DNA of 64,000 nt from Tropicibacter naphthalenivorans (GCF_900176475.1 NZ_FWXX01000005.1:62001-126000), one strand, 5' to 3'; shown: positions 1 to 11,500, numbered from the stretch's first letter. Notes: generated by a model not told the origin, from the sequence alone. Numbers and translations are program-made.

Positions 1-1
1 C

Positions 2-133
2 AACGAGACTCCCGAACAGAACTTCGGCACAACCGACATGCTGGAAGGTGGAGATGGCAACGACCTGCTTGTCGGCGATTGGGGGGGTGACATCCTTTAT
101 GGCGGCTATGGCCACGATACGCTCTTGGGGGGG
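2..133 (+). CDS. RTX giant protein, first visible piece (5' end outside window)
   Basis: Reading from base 2 gives an open frame with typical RTX repeats (LEGGDGND, ILYGGYGHDTLLGG) that runs into a tract of seven G at 127-133. After this tract the same repeat pattern continues only in the frame of the next fragment. Removing one G restores one continuous reading (LLGG-SSQDFLNGGPGND). No start codon is visible, so the gene begins outside the window. Seen directly: the repeats and the frame change. Inference: this is the same gene as the following four pieces. Confidence 0.6.
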
Positions 134-3100
134 CAGCTCTCAGGATTTCCTGAATGGCGGGCCCGGCAATGACCTGATCACAGCCGGGAAAGGTTATGAA
201 AACACGGTCGACACGCTGATTGTCGAAGCGGGCAATGACACGATCGACATGCCCGCGATCTACACCTGGCAACACGTGCCAACGCATAAATATGTGCCGG
301 CCTACGACCAGTGGTATTACGACAAGATCCATATTACCGGCCCGGGCGCAATTGCCTATGGTGGCTATGGGGACGACGTGTATTACCACTATGGCGTGAG
401 GAGTTATTCGAGTCCCCGTGACAAGGTGATCGTGGAATTTGCCGATCAGGGCTATGACATCGTTCATGTGGATCCGCTCGCGGACATTGTGGCCCAGCTC
501 TACTTCGTCGAAGAAATCCATCTCGGATGCTCCAGCCTGAGCCGCGAGATCTACGGCACCTGGCAGGCGCAGGCGTTCTATGGCCTGCACCGCGGCGATA
601 CGCTTTATGCGGGCGAGGGCGACGATACGCTGTATACGCGGGTCGACGTCGATCTGCGCAAGGAGAACGCCGAGTTTGAACACGTGATTGCCACCTACGA
701 TGGCAACAGCGAGAATTCCAACCTCAATTTTCAGAACCTCGGCTGGCGCTTTGTTCGCGGCGAGCCATGGACCGTGCACGGGTCCGAGCGCGGCGATGAC
801 ATCGTCGGCGGCGGCTCGCTCGACAAGCTCTATGGCTATGGTGGCGATGACAGCTTGGTTGGGGCCGGTCTGAACGATTATCTCTCCGGGGGCGAGGGCA
901 ATGACTCGCTTTACGGCGGTGTGGACAATGACACGCTCTATGGCGATGCGGGCGACGATTATCTCGAAAGCGGTGCTGGCCATGACGAGGTGTACGGCGG
1001 CACCGGTGACGACACGCTGATCGGCTCGGATGGCAATGACACGCTGGCGGGCGGCGACGGTGATGACTTTTACCGCGATGTATCGCTGGGCTCTGTCATC
1101 ATCGAAGACGCGCTTGGCGGCGATGACACGCAGATCATCACCCAAGGCGCGACCCGGCAGGGCGAGAACGTCGAGCGGCTGATCTACGAGCGCAGCTATG
1201 TCCTTGGGGTCGAGGTTCGGCAGGATCTGTACGTCGAGGGCAACTCGGTGGGCAACTCGCTCAAGACCGGGATCGGCGATGACACGCTGCGGGGCATGGC
1301 GGGCGATGACACGCTGATGGGCGGCTCTGGCGCGGACCTGTACGAAGGCGGCGCGGGCCGCGACTTCATCGAGGACCGGGGCACCCGGACGGTGACCGAT
1401 GCGGACACCGGGATGCAGGTCGCCTCGGGGCTGGATGACACGCTGGACGGCGGTCTTGGGGCCGACTTCATGCGCGGCGGGCTGGGCAGTGACCTTTATA
1501 TCGTCGACAACGCCGGCGACGTGGCCCTAGACAGCGCCGAAGACGCGGGCGCCGAGGACACCGTTTGGTTCCACGCCTCCGAAGGTGATCTGACCTATAA
1601 CGCCAGCGTCATGAACATGCGCGAGGTGGAAACGCTGCGCATTGACCTGTCCGCTGCTGGCCAAGTCTCGCTGAGCACCGATGCGCGGGCCGACCATATC
1701 ATCGGCAACGCCGCCAGCGACACCATCGACGGCGGCTTTGGCAACGACCTGAACCTTGGCGGACGCGGGACACTGGGCCGCGATGGCCAGAGCCTGTCTG
1801 ACGTGCTGGGCGAGGAGGTCGCGGGTGACGACGCGCGCACCCATGACGTGCTGAAGGGCGGCGCCGGGGACGATACGATCTTTGCCTCGGTCGGGGATAG
1901 CGTCGATGGCGGCGCGGGGCAGGACGAGTTGTTCGTCAATGCCGCCGTTGGCCCGGATCAGATCACCAATGTCGAGCGCACCGTTTTCCTTGAGGCGGAC
2001 ACCGAGCTGTTCGTCGGGGGCACCGGCACCACGGTTATCACGCAAAACGACAGCTTTGTGCAGGGCAACGCCTTTGCGCTGACCGGGCAGGGCGTGCAGC
2101 TGCTGGCGCAAGGCGGCGACGACTCGGTCACCGGCACGGGGTCGGTCTTTGTCGATCTGGGCACGGGCAACGACAGCGACACGCACCTGCTTGGCACGGG
2201 CGGCACCACCCGCACGGTGATTGTCGGCGGTGAGGGGGGGGATACCGTCACCCTGCCGGTCGACTACGAAGTCCTCTGGATCACCGAAGCCACCGCCACC
2301 GAAACCGTCACCCGCTGGGATGCCGACAGCCAAAGCTGGATCGTCGCGGAATACGACCTGCCCGTGTTGCAAATGGTCGGGCAGGCCGAAGTCGCGCCGG
2401 GGCAGATTGTCGACTACACCTTTGCCGTTCACGGCGTCGAGCATATCGAGCTGAACTACCAAGGCGTGCAGGTCTCTGCCACGCCGGTGGAACTGCTGCC
2501 CGTGGCGCCCGAAGAGCTGACGCCGGACAGCTTTACCGCCACCCACGCCACCATCGAGGCCGCGCTGTTGGGCGATCCCGCCGCGCTGGGCTATGGGACA
2601 GGTGCGCAGCTGGTGCGCTATGTCATCTCTCTGGACACCTCGGTCGGGGTGCCGGTGTTCTCGGTGATGACCACCGACAACAACGTGCCGTTTGATGGCG
2701 AGCCGATGTACCGCTTTGTCGATGCGCCGGACGGCACGCCCGCGCTGGCGGGGCTGACCAACCTCAGCGCCGCAGAGGCCACCGCGCTGTTCAGCTTTGT
2801 CACCGACGGTGATGGCACCACGCGCCCCGGCACGCTGACGCTGAACAGCCTGCCCGAGGCGGGGTCTGATCTGATTCAGGACCTCAGCACCACCGACAAC
2901 CCCGAAGACCCGCCCGCCAGCGTGGGTGTGATCTGGGTCGAGGCCTATGACATCACCGGGCGCAGCACTGGCGCTTACCCGCTAGAGGTCAACTTTGCGC
3001 AGATCCCCGGGCAATGGATTGCCCACACCAGCGACGACCGCGTCACCGACCTGTCCCAAAGCCCCGCCTCGCGCGATACGATTATCGGCGGCGTGTGGAA

Positions 3101-3287
3101 CGACACGATCCTCAGCGGCGACGGCGGCGACGAGATTTACGGCGGCGGCAGCGACCACAGCGGGACCGAACAGATCGACGCCGGATGGGGCAATGACTTT
3201 GTGCAGGTCATCAGCAACGGGCTGACCTATCACTTTGACATCAACTACGAGATTGTCCCGTGGGATGCGGGCAGCACCCCGACGTGA
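48..3287 (+). CDS. RTX calcium-binding giant protein, fragment 1
   Basis: Secreted RTX-type protein segment of 1079 codons. The first ~28 codons, read before the G7 tract, are probably out of frame; real coding starts near 133. Blocks of GGxGxDxLx nonapeptides (residues ~255-345, 405-445, 475-505, 560-640) form calcium-binding beta-rolls. Between them lie long acidic stretches and, near residues 850-950, a cadherin-like module ending in LSAAEATALFSF. The frame ends at a TGA at 3285-3287, but repeats resume immediately in another frame (PDVIGGEGEDTIV), consistent with one lost base in the C run at 3277-3280. Probable role: exported by type I secretion as adhesin or matrix protein (inference from the family). 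Confidence 0.75.
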   Translation: MEMATTCLSAIGGVTSFMAAMATIRSWGGSSQDFLNGGPGNDLITAGKGYENTVDTLIVEAGNDTIDMPAIYTWQHVPTHKYVPAYDQWYYDKIHITGPGAIAYGGYGDDVYYHYGVRSYSSPRDKVIVEFADQGYDIVHVDPLADIVAQLYFVEEIHLGCSSLSREIYGTWQAQAFYGLHRGDTLYAGEGDDTLYTRVDVDLRKENAEFEHVIATYDGNSENSNLNFQNLGWRFVRGEPWTVHGSERGDDIVGGGSLDKLYGYGGDDSLVGAGLNDYLSGGEGNDSLYGGVDNDTLYGDAGDDYLESGAGHDEVYGGTGDDTLIGSDGNDTLAGGDGDDFYRDVSLGSVIIEDALGGDDTQIITQGATRQGENVERLIYERSYVLGVEVRQDLYVEGNSVGNSLKTGIGDDTLRGMAGDDTLMGGSGADLYEGGAGRDFIEDRGTRTVTDADTGMQVASGLDDTLDGGLGADFMRGGLGSDLYIVDNAGDVALDSAEDAGAEDTVWFHASEGDLTYNASVMNMREVETLRIDLSAAGQVSLSTDARADHIIGNAASDTIDGGFGNDLNLGGRGTLGRDGQSLSDVLGEEVAGDDARTHDVLKGGAGDDTIFASVGDSVDGGAGQDELFVNAAVGPDQITNVERTVFLEADTELFVGGTGTTVITQNDSFVQGNAFALTGQGVQLLAQGGDDSVTGTGSVFVDLGTGNDSDTHLLGTGGTTRTVIVGGEGGDTVTLPVDYEVLWITEATATETVTRWDADSQSWIVAEYDLPVLQMVGQAEVAPGQIVDYTFAVHGVEHIELNYQGVQVSATPVELLPVAPEELTPDSFTATHATIEAALLGDPAALGYGTGAQLVRYVISLDTSVGVPVFSVMTTDNNVPFDGEPMYRFVDAPDGTPALAGLTNLSAAEATALFSFVTDGDGTTRPGTLTLNSLPEAGSDLIQDLSTTDNPEDPPASVGVIWVEAYDITGRSTGAYPLEVNFAQIPGQWIAHTSDDRVTDLSQSPASRDTIIGGVWNDTILSGDGGDEIYGGGSDHSGTEQIDAGWGNDFVQVISNGLTYHFDINYEIVPWDAGSTPT

Positions 3288-5548
3288 TCGGCGGCGAGGG
3301 CGAGGACACGATTGTCACCTCTTATGACCTCGCGGGGAACAACGGGTTCGAGGAAATCCGCCTGCACGAGTTCACCACCGCCTACGAGCGCACCATCGCC
3401 GATGAGCTGGTCCAGGAGGTGCAGGCCGATGACACCGATGTGGTCATCCTCGGCAACTCGGTCCGCTCGGTTCTGCGCGGCGGCACCGGGGGCGATACGG
3501 TTCTGGGCGAAGGCGGCAACGACACGATCTTTGGCGCCACGCAGACCGGCGGCTCTGGCGACGAAACCATCGAGGCGATCCGCGGCGCGGATGTGGTGGA
3601 TGGCGGTCAGGGTGACGACGTCGTCTATTCCGCCTATGGCGCGGCGACGGTGCACGGCGGCTTTGGCGATGACATCCTCGAAGGCGCGCTGTGGGGCAGT
3701 GCCGAGCTGCACGGCGATTACGGCAACGACACGATCGTGGTGCATGACGGCGAACAATGGGACGGCACGCTGGGGCCGCAGGTCGTCCTGTCGGGCGGCG
3801 AGGGTCTGGATACGCTGATCCTTGGCTACGGGCGCTTTCACCTCGAAGGCGCGCCCGACTTTGAGGAATGGTCGGGCATCGCCGAGGGCACCCCCTGGCC
3901 CAAGATCGACCGGGTCGTGCTGGACGACCGCAACACCGGCTACAACCTGCCGCAGATCGTCGACATCACGCTGGACGACATCGAGGTGGTGGATTCGCAC
4001 TTTGGCAATATCAACCTGACCCTGACCAGCGCCGCCGACCTTAGCGCCCATGTCATCAACGCCATTTCGGTGACCACCGGGGCGGGGAATGACCTGATCG
4101 AGATGACCCTGCGCAGCGATGAACACTTCAACGGGGCGCAGCATGACGCGACCCTCGCGGGCGGCACGGGCGACGACAGCTATCGCATTTGGGAAGTCGG
4201 CAACGACAAGAGTTTTGCGATCCAAGAGACCGCAGGCGGCGGCTATGACACGCTGTATTTCGCCGCCACTGGCGCGGTGCAGCTGGACGAGCACGTTGAA
4301 AAACTGGTTCTGGAAAACTGGGCCGTGGCCACCGGCAGCGACGGCGACGACCTGATCGTCGGCTCCGAGTATAACGACACCATCCAAGGCGGGCAGGGCG
4401 ACGACACCCTGCAGGGCGGCGAAGGCCTTGACGTGCTGCGCATAGATGCCGCCCAGCCCGAGTTCGAGGTCACCGCGCTGGGCGACGGGATGTTCGAGAT
4501 CCGCGACACCGTGGCAGACCGCTTTGGCACCGACACCGTGTCGGGCTTTGAACGGGTGGAGTTCACCGACGCCACCTATGACTTTGCCGAAATCGTGCCC
4601 ACGGCGGCGCATCTGGCGGGGATCGCGTGCTACATTGATGGCAGCGTCGAACAGCGCATGGTCTTTCCGTTCTGGGACAGCCTTGGCGACGATCCGGCGC
4701 GGGACTGGGACTTCCTCTACCTGTCGCAATCCATGGACGCGGGCTATGAACTGGGCAATCTGGTCGTCCACGACATCAACTTTGCCATTGGCGAGAGCCA
4801 CATATTCGCGCTGGCGGATTTCGGCCCCGGCGATGACAGCCTTGGGTTCTGGGGCACGCGTCAGGTCGGCAGCGCCGACATCAACGTGCTGAGCGCCGCG
4901 CAGGCCGAAGATTTGGTCGACCTGACCGCCGATGGCCACCTGAGCGTCGACAGCATGGACAGGCTGGCCGAGCTGGGCGGTGCGGGCTCTGGCATCCTCG
5001 TGTTTGGCGTCGAGGTGACGGACCGCTTTGGCTTTGGCTCGGTGCTGCCGGTGACGGTCTGGGGCGACGCCTATGAGTGGTCCGAGTTCAAATCCGACGC
5101 GCTGTTCCAGCTGAACCAGTTCTACCCGGATGACTTTACGCTGTATGGCGGGGACGGTGACCAGACCTTGAACGGCTGGATGTTCGACGACCAGATCTAT
5201 GGCGGCGCGGGTGACGATGTGATGAACGGCGACGTGCTGCAACCCGGCGAAGCGGTGGACGAACTGCTTGGCTTTGACGACCAGCTGTTCGGACACGCTG
5301 CTGGGCGGCGTTGCGGGCAGCGACACGCTGGACGGTGGCACCGGCGCGGACCGGATGGAAGGCGGCACCGGCGCGGATGTCTACTACGTCGACAACTGGG
5401 GCGACGTGGTGGTCGACAGCTGGATCGAGAACAACGTCGAGGCGGGCAACCATATCATCGCGCAGATCGACTGGATGCTGGGCACCGAGGCGCGGCGGCT
5501 GACGTTGGACCTGTTCGCGGATGCAGGGCAGGGGTCCAGCGGCGATGA
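3260..5548 (+). CDS. RTX calcium-binding giant protein, fragment 2
   Basis: Continuation of the giant RTX gene. The nominal GTG start at 3260 is only the first in-frame start after the frameshift and has no ribosome site. Coding content is convincing from ~3280 to ~5290: RTX repeats (VIGGEGEDTI, VDGGQGDDVVYS, IVGSEYNDTIQGGQGDDTLQGG) around longer acidic domains, ending in LYGGDGDQTLNG and IYGGAGDDVMNGD. After ~5292 the translation turns Arg/His-rich (GHAAGRRCGQRHAGRWHRRG), the signature of a wrong frame. Dropping one G of the GG at 5291-5292 joins it to the next piece as LFDTLLGGVAGSDTLDGG. Confidence 0.72.
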   Translation: MGCGQHPDVIGGEGEDTIVTSYDLAGNNGFEEIRLHEFTTAYERTIADELVQEVQADDTDVVILGNSVRSVLRGGTGGDTVLGEGGNDTIFGATQTGGSGDETIEAIRGADVVDGGQGDDVVYSAYGAATVHGGFGDDILEGALWGSAELHGDYGNDTIVVHDGEQWDGTLGPQVVLSGGEGLDTLILGYGRFHLEGAPDFEEWSGIAEGTPWPKIDRVVLDDRNTGYNLPQIVDITLDDIEVVDSHFGNINLTLTSAADLSAHVINAISVTTGAGNDLIEMTLRSDEHFNGAQHDATLAGGTGDDSYRIWEVGNDKSFAIQETAGGGYDTLYFAATGAVQLDEHVEKLVLENWAVATGSDGDDLIVGSEYNDTIQGGQGDDTLQGGEGLDVLRIDAAQPEFEVTALGDGMFEIRDTVADRFGTDTVSGFERVEFTDATYDFAEIVPTAAHLAGIACYIDGSVEQRMVFPFWDSLGDDPARDWDFLYLSQSMDAGYELGNLVVHDINFAIGESHIFALADFGPGDDSLGFWGTRQVGSADINVLSAAQAEDLVDLTADGHLSVDSMDRLAELGGAGSGILVFGVEVTDRFGFGSVLPVTVWGDAYEWSEFKSDALFQLNQFYPDDFTLYGGDGDQTLNGWMFDDQIYGGAGDDVMNGDVLQPGEAVDELLGFDDQLFGHAAGRRCGQRHAGRWHRRGPDGRRHRRGCLLRRQLGRRGGRQLDREQRRGGQPYHRADRLDAGHRGAAADVGPVRGCRAGVQRR

Positions 5549-8500
5549 CACGCTGACCGGCCACGCGGGGGCGAACACGCTGCACGGTGGCGCGGGCGAT
5601 GACCTGCTGAGCGGGCTTGGCGGCGCGGACATGCTGTCGGGCGGTGCGGGCAATGACACGATCTACGGCGGCGTTGGGCAGGACATCGCGGCCTATGACG
5701 CGGCGCTCGAAGACATGGGCTTTGCGCTGGATGACTACGGCGTCTGGACGGTCACCGACCTGCGTCCCGCGGGCACGCCGGGGCATTTCGGCACCGATAC
5801 GCTGATCGGGGTCGAGGTGATCGCGGTCCGCGGTGAGCTGATCACCCTCGAGGCCGCCGCCAGCGCCCGCAAAGAGGTGGCGCTGCTGGACGGCTCTGAC
5901 CTGTCGGGCATGGTGCAACTGGCCACCGACATGCCCGAGGGCACGGTGCTGGGGCGCGTGACCCTGTCGGGGGCGCTCAATGGCGCGCTCTATGACTGGG
6001 ACATCGCTGTCACCGATCCGCCGGGCGCGGTCACGCTGAACGGGCGCGAGTTGCGGCTGGACGACCCGTCCAAGCTGGTGGCGGGGCAGGACGTGACGCT
6101 GGAGATCGTGTTGACCTCGGGCGACACCCAGATCACCAGCCATTACACCGTTGCTGTGGGCGACGTGGGCAGCGCCGCGCTGCCGGGCGCTGTTCTGCGC
6201 TTGGGTGACACGGGCGAGACCATCGACGGCGGGGCAGGCGCGGACACGATCCTTGGCGGCGTGGGCGACGACCGGATCACCGACACCGGGGCCGAGCAGA
6301 CGCGCCCCGACACCGATAGCATCGTGCTGACGCTGGGGCTGGACACGCCCGCCGCCGCCGATCCGCAGGACGTGCGGGTGCTGGCGGGTGGCACCGTGGT
6401 CCTGACCACCACCACCGACGCCTTTGGCGAAAGCCCCGTCGAGGGGCTCACCGGGACGCGCGACATCTTTGTCAGCACCACGGGCGGGCAGATGGCGCTG
6501 GCCAGCGTCGACCGCTACGGCTTTGCGCTCGAGGGGGACAGCACCCTGCTCGACGTGTCGGACGATGGCCGCTACGTGCTGTTCAACAGCGCTGCCGACG
6601 CGGGCTTTGGCACCACCGGCCAGCAGGTCTATCGCTTTGATACGGTGAACCTTTTGCTGGAAATCGTGTCGGTGGATGCGCCGATCGGGGCCATGGTGGA
6701 CGGGGTCGATACCGGCGGCAGCGCCGGCAGCCTCAGCGCAAACGGCCAGCGCGTCCTGTTCCAGAGCAACACGCTGTCCGGCGACGGCACGCAACAGCTG
6801 TACCTGCGCGACATGACGACCGGTGCGGTGACCAAGCTGACGGGCGGCTCTGGCTCGCCGCAAAAGGCGCAGATCAGCGCCGACGGCCAGAGCGGCGTCT
6901 TTGTCTATGGCAACGGGCTGATGATGCAGGTCGACCTGACCACGGGTGCCCTGACGCCGCTGATCAACCGGGTTGGCGCGTTCTCTTACGCGTCCGACGC
7001 GGAGCTGATCGCCTATGAAACGCAGGAGGATGGCGTCCGCCAGGTCTATCTGCGCGATCTGTCCAATGATCAGGTGACGCTGGTCTCGACCGGCCTTGAT
7101 GGCGCGGCAGAGGGCGGCGCGTGGGCTCCGGTGGTGTCTGACAACGGGCGCTACGTCGCCTTTGAAAGCGCGGCGGGCAACCTTGTGCTGGATGGGGCGG
7201 ATGACGGCCCGGGCGATGGCCTGACGCGGGTCTATGTGCATGACCTGTGGACCGGGGCTTTGGCAGCGGTGTCGGAGCGCGCGTCGTCGCAGCCGATGCT
7301 GGTGGCCGGGCAGATCGGCTGGGTCGAGATGGGTGAAATCCACCTGCGCGACTTGACCTTCCTGTCCACCGTCGGAGGGGATGACCTGATCCTCGCCGGG
7401 GATGGCAATGACACCGTGGGTGCTGGGGCCGGGGCCGACAGCGTGCTTGGCGAGGCCGGGAACGACAGCCTGTCGGGCGCTGCGGGGAGTGACACGCTGG
7501 ACGGTGGCATCGGCGATGACACGCTGGACGGCGGCGCGGGCGCGGATACGCTGATCGGTGGTGAAGGGGCGGACAGCCTGTCCGGCGGGGACGGCGACGA
7601 CGACCTGTCCGGCGACACTGGCCGTGACACCCTCAGCGGCGGCGCTGGGGACGACACGCTGATCGGCGGCGAGAACACGGATACGGCAGTTTTCGAGGCC
7701 GACTGGACCCAGATGCAGGTCGAGGCCGTGGCGGGCGGCTACACCGTCACCGACCTTGGCAGCCCGGCGAGCCTTGGCACCGACACGCTGATCGGGGTCG
7801 AGCAGATCGCCTTCGACAGCGGCACCCGGTCCTTCACTGGGGCCGTCGCCGACGCGGTGAACCAGGCGCCCACCGACATCACCCTGTCGGCGAACGGCGT
7901 GCAGACCACTTCCGCCGCAGGCACGCTGATCGGCACGCTGTCGGTCACCGATGTGAACGCGATCTTTGGCGATTCCGCGACGCTGACCCTTGCCCGCGCG
8001 ACGCTCAACTGGTCGCCCGAGCTGTTCATCGCGCTGGTCCAGACCGACGCAGGCTATGAGCTGCGCACCACCACGGACCGCATCTTTGACCGCTGGGAAG
8101 GGCTGGCGGACTTTACCCTGACGGCGACGGACCTTGCGGGGCTGAGCTACTCCAAGACCTTTGCGCTGGACGTGCAGCGCGGGGTGCTGGTCACTGGCAC
8201 CGACGCGTCCGAGACGCTGACCGGCGGGATCGGCGACGACACCCTGCGCGGGATGGGCGGCGACGCACGCTGCTGGGCGGCGATGGCGACGATCTGTTCC
8301 TTGGCACCGGCGGCTCTGACCTTGCGTGGGGTGGGGCGGGCAACGACACTTTCGTGGGGCAGTTCGGCCTTGATCTGGCTGCGCAATACGAGGGCTGGCA
8401 GAACTTCCGTTTCCACGCCCTTGCGAATGGCGACATACAGGTCACCGACCTGCGCGACCGCTATGACGCGGATGACCAAGGCGTCGACATTGTGCGCGGG

Positions 8501-8561
8501 GCGAATATCACCATCGACGGCAGCCTGTATTGGTCGCCGGACATGGGGGTGGACGCGCTGA
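5268..8561 (+). CDS. RTX giant protein, fragment 3, with TolB-like beta-propeller
   Basis: Third reading-frame piece, genuine from ~5292 to ~8264. RTX blocks at residues ~10-45, 85-140, 310-345 and 705-790 flank a segment (~385-690) of propeller-type repeats: LLDVSDDGRYVLFNSAA, SLSANGQRVLFQS, QISADGQSGVFVY and VVSDNGRYVAFESAA each precede a 'vy..D..tG' strand, as in TolB/PD40 propellers. A cadherin-like module (residues ~865-970) follows. At ~8264 the frame is lost: GMGGDARCWAAMAT replaces the expected GGDDTLLGGDGDD, which is present in the next frame. One missing base (A of an expected GACGACACG) explains this. Confidence 0.72.
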   Translation: MALTTSCSDTLLGGVAGSDTLDGGTGADRMEGGTGADVYYVDNWGDVVVDSWIENNVEAGNHIIAQIDWMLGTEARRLTLDLFADAGQGSSGDDTLTGHAGANTLHGGAGDDLLSGLGGADMLSGGAGNDTIYGGVGQDIAAYDAALEDMGFALDDYGVWTVTDLRPAGTPGHFGTDTLIGVEVIAVRGELITLEAAASARKEVALLDGSDLSGMVQLATDMPEGTVLGRVTLSGALNGALYDWDIAVTDPPGAVTLNGRELRLDDPSKLVAGQDVTLEIVLTSGDTQITSHYTVAVGDVGSAALPGAVLRLGDTGETIDGGAGADTILGGVGDDRITDTGAEQTRPDTDSIVLTLGLDTPAAADPQDVRVLAGGTVVLTTTTDAFGESPVEGLTGTRDIFVSTTGGQMALASVDRYGFALEGDSTLLDVSDDGRYVLFNSAADAGFGTTGQQVYRFDTVNLLLEIVSVDAPIGAMVDGVDTGGSAGSLSANGQRVLFQSNTLSGDGTQQLYLRDMTTGAVTKLTGGSGSPQKAQISADGQSGVFVYGNGLMMQVDLTTGALTPLINRVGAFSYASDAELIAYETQEDGVRQVYLRDLSNDQVTLVSTGLDGAAEGGAWAPVVSDNGRYVAFESAAGNLVLDGADDGPGDGLTRVYVHDLWTGALAAVSERASSQPMLVAGQIGWVEMGEIHLRDLTFLSTVGGDDLILAGDGNDTVGAGAGADSVLGEAGNDSLSGAAGSDTLDGGIGDDTLDGGAGADTLIGGEGADSLSGGDGDDDLSGDTGRDTLSGGAGDDTLIGGENTDTAVFEADWTQMQVEAVAGGYTVTDLGSPASLGTDTLIGVEQIAFDSGTRSFTGAVADAVNQAPTDITLSANGVQTTSAAGTLIGTLSVTDVNAIFGDSATLTLARATLNWSPELFIALVQTDAGYELRTTTDRIFDRWEGLADFTLTATDLAGLSYSKTFALDVQRGVLVTGTDASETLTGGIGDDTLRGMGGDARCWAAMATICSLAPAALTLRGVGRATTLSWGSSALIWLRNTRAGRTSVSTPLRMATYRSPTCATAMTRMTKASTLCAGRISPSTAACIGRRTWGWTR

Positions 8562-11500
8562 CACCGCTGGCGCCCACCGACATTACGCTCAGCGCCAGCG
8601 CGGTGGACGATGGCGCGGGGGCTGTGGTCGGCACCCTGCGCGCGGTGGATGGCAACGCCCCGCTGGGCGATCTCAGCACCTTTGCCTTTGCCGATGCGGC
8701 TGGGGGGCTCAGCGCCGCGCAGGCCGCCGCGCTGTTCGAGATCGTAGTCTTGCCCAATGGCCTGAGCGAGCTGCGCACCCGTCTTGCGGACAGCGCCGCC
8801 CGGATCGAAGGCGGCGTGAGCCTTGCGCTGGCCGCCACCGATATGGCGGGCCTCAGCGTGACGCGCACCCTAAGCTTGACCGCAGGCACGACGGACCGCG
8901 CGATCACCGGCACCGACGCGGACGACCTGATCCAAGGCGGCGCGGGCGATGATACGATCCTCGGCGGGGCCGGGGAGGACACGCTGATCGGCGGGCTGGG
9001 CAACGACCGTCTGGACGGCGGCGCAGGCGAGGCCGACGTGGCGCGCTACAACGTCGATTGGAGCGCGGTGACCATCCTGCGCAGCGGCGAGGACACGATC
9101 CTGACGACCCTAGAGGGCAGCGATACCCTCAGCGGTGTGGAATTCGTCGAGTTCCGCTCGGCGCGCCTGTCCATCGACGCGCTGCGCGGCACCCCCGCCA
9201 GCGACGTGACGCTAGGGGACAGCGTGGTGCCGGGCATGGCCAGCGACGGCACCCGCATCGGCCTGTTGCAGGTCACCGACGCCGACCTTGCGCGCGGCGA
9301 CGTGCAGAGCTTTGCCTTTGCCGACGCTGTGGGCGGCCTGAGCGCGGCCGAGGCGGCGGCGCAGTTCGGGTTTCAGACCGACGGCGTGGACACATGGCTG
9401 GTGGCCAAGGGCGGTGTCGACTACGCGGCGGGGCCGGATAGCCTGCTGATCGCGGTCACCGCCACGGGCCTCGACGGCCTGAGCGCAAGTTTTGACCTGG
9501 GCCTTACCGTGACCCCAGAGGGGCTGGTGACCGGAACGGCGGGCGCGGACGTGCTGCGCGCAGGCTCTGGCCCGACCGAGCTGCGCGGCCTTGACGGCGA
9601 CGATTTGCTGATCGGCGGGGCGGGCGCGGATACGCTCCAAGGCGGCGCGGGCGATGACAGCCTGACCGGCGCGGGCGGCGATGACACGCTGATCGGCGGG
9701 TCGGGCAGCGGCGACGTGGCGTTCTTTGCCGAAGGCTGGGACGACGTGACTGTTGTGGCCGAAGGCGGCGGTTTCCGCGTCACCGGCGCCTCTGGCAGCG
9801 ATCTGCTGACTGGGGTCGAGCTGTTTGACCTGAACGGGGCGCGCGGGGCGGTGGCGGATGCCATTTCCGCCTCTCCGCAGAGCATTCGCCTCTCCACCCA
9901 CAACGTGCTTCAGACCCTCGGGATGGGCGACGTGGCGGCGGTGATCCACGCCTATGACCCCAACACCGCCTTTGGCGACACGGTCAGCCTGCGCATTGTC
10001 GATGCGCCGGGGGGCTTGACGGCGACCGAGGCCGCGGCCCTGTTCACCATCGAAGGCGGCAGCCTGCTGCGCGCGGGCGATCTGCTGAGCCACGGTCTGG
10101 CCTTTACCTTCGCGATCGAGGCGACGGACGCCGCAGGTCACAGCCTGATCCAGAGCTTTGACATGGCCGTCGACCGGGTCAACCAGCACATCCCTGTGGC
10201 GGTGGGCGATGACTTTACCGGGGCCCCGGTCAGCGAAAGCACCACGGCGCAGTTCGACCTGATCGGCAACGACACCGACGGTGACGCGAAAGCTCCCTTG
10301 CGGATTTCGCAGCAGGACGGCGCGCGGGTTCAGGTTGTGCAGTTCGGCAACTTTACCCCGTTGGGCGACCCCCAAGAGCTGCTGAACCTCGGCACGGTGC
10401 AGGTCACCCGCGCGGCGCTGTTCGCAGCGCTCGAGGCCGGGATCAGCACCCAGGGCGGGACGCTGGTCGTGACCCTGCCGGACCTTGTGACCGAGGCGAG
10501 CTTTGCCAGCGGCGGCACCTACCTGTCGTCCCTGCCGCTTGCCGAGGCGCGGCAGATCCTCAGCGATATGGTCCTGACGGTCAGCTATTACGCCGAGGAC
10601 AGCTTTGGCGCGCTGTCGGGCCAGCAATTCGAGCAGCTGAAATTCACCGCCGAGGATCAGGCCGCAACCGGCACCACTGGCAGCGAATGGATCGCGCTGG
10701 ACACGCCGGGCATCTACGCGGGCAGCGGCGCGGCGGATACGGTGCTGGGCAGCGACGGGCACGACCTGCTGCACCAGATCAGCGGCGCGGCTACTGTGGA
10801 TGCGGGCGCGGGCAACGATATCCTCAACTGGAGCACCTCTGGCGACTACACCGGCGGGGCGGGCGATGACACCATCCGCTACGTCGATGTGACAGACGGC
10901 GCGACGGCGCTGATCGACGGCGGCACCGGCAATGACGAGATCACGATCTTTGACATTGGTGCGGGCCATGTGACGCTGACCGGCGGGGCGGGGAACGACA
11001 CGTTCATCGTCTTCGACAGCCTTGGGAATTTCGGCGATGCGCCGAGCGGCCATGTGATTGCCTACGAGGGCGTGACCTTTGCCGAGATGCAGATCAACGC
11101 CAGCAACCCGCAGGCGGTCACCATCACCGATCTGCGCGACGCCAGCGTTCCGGGCCATTTTGGCAGTGACACGCTGATGCTGCTGTCCGGCCAGCCGTTC
11201 CAGAACGTGATGGTCGAGATCGGCGGCGTTTTGGGCGCGCTCTTGGATGCGGTGACGCAGGCCCCGAGCGATCTGACGCTCTCGGTCGACAGCTTTACCG
11301 AGACGCGCGCGCTTGGCGATTTGATCGCGACGCTGACGCCGGTGGATGCGAACAGCGCCTTTGGCGACACGGTGAGCTTGCGGATTGTCGACCGCGCGGG
11401 CGGGCTAAGCGCGGCTGAGGCGGCAAGCCTTGTGACGCTGGACGGGTTCGATCTGCGCACGGCGGGGACAAACCTGCGGATGTACGGCGACACGCTGGAT

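Noticed and set aside
127-133. Seven-G tract as a phase-variation switch
   Set aside because: Three further frameshifts in the same gene are not in long homopolymers, so error or decay explains the set better; kept only as a side option.
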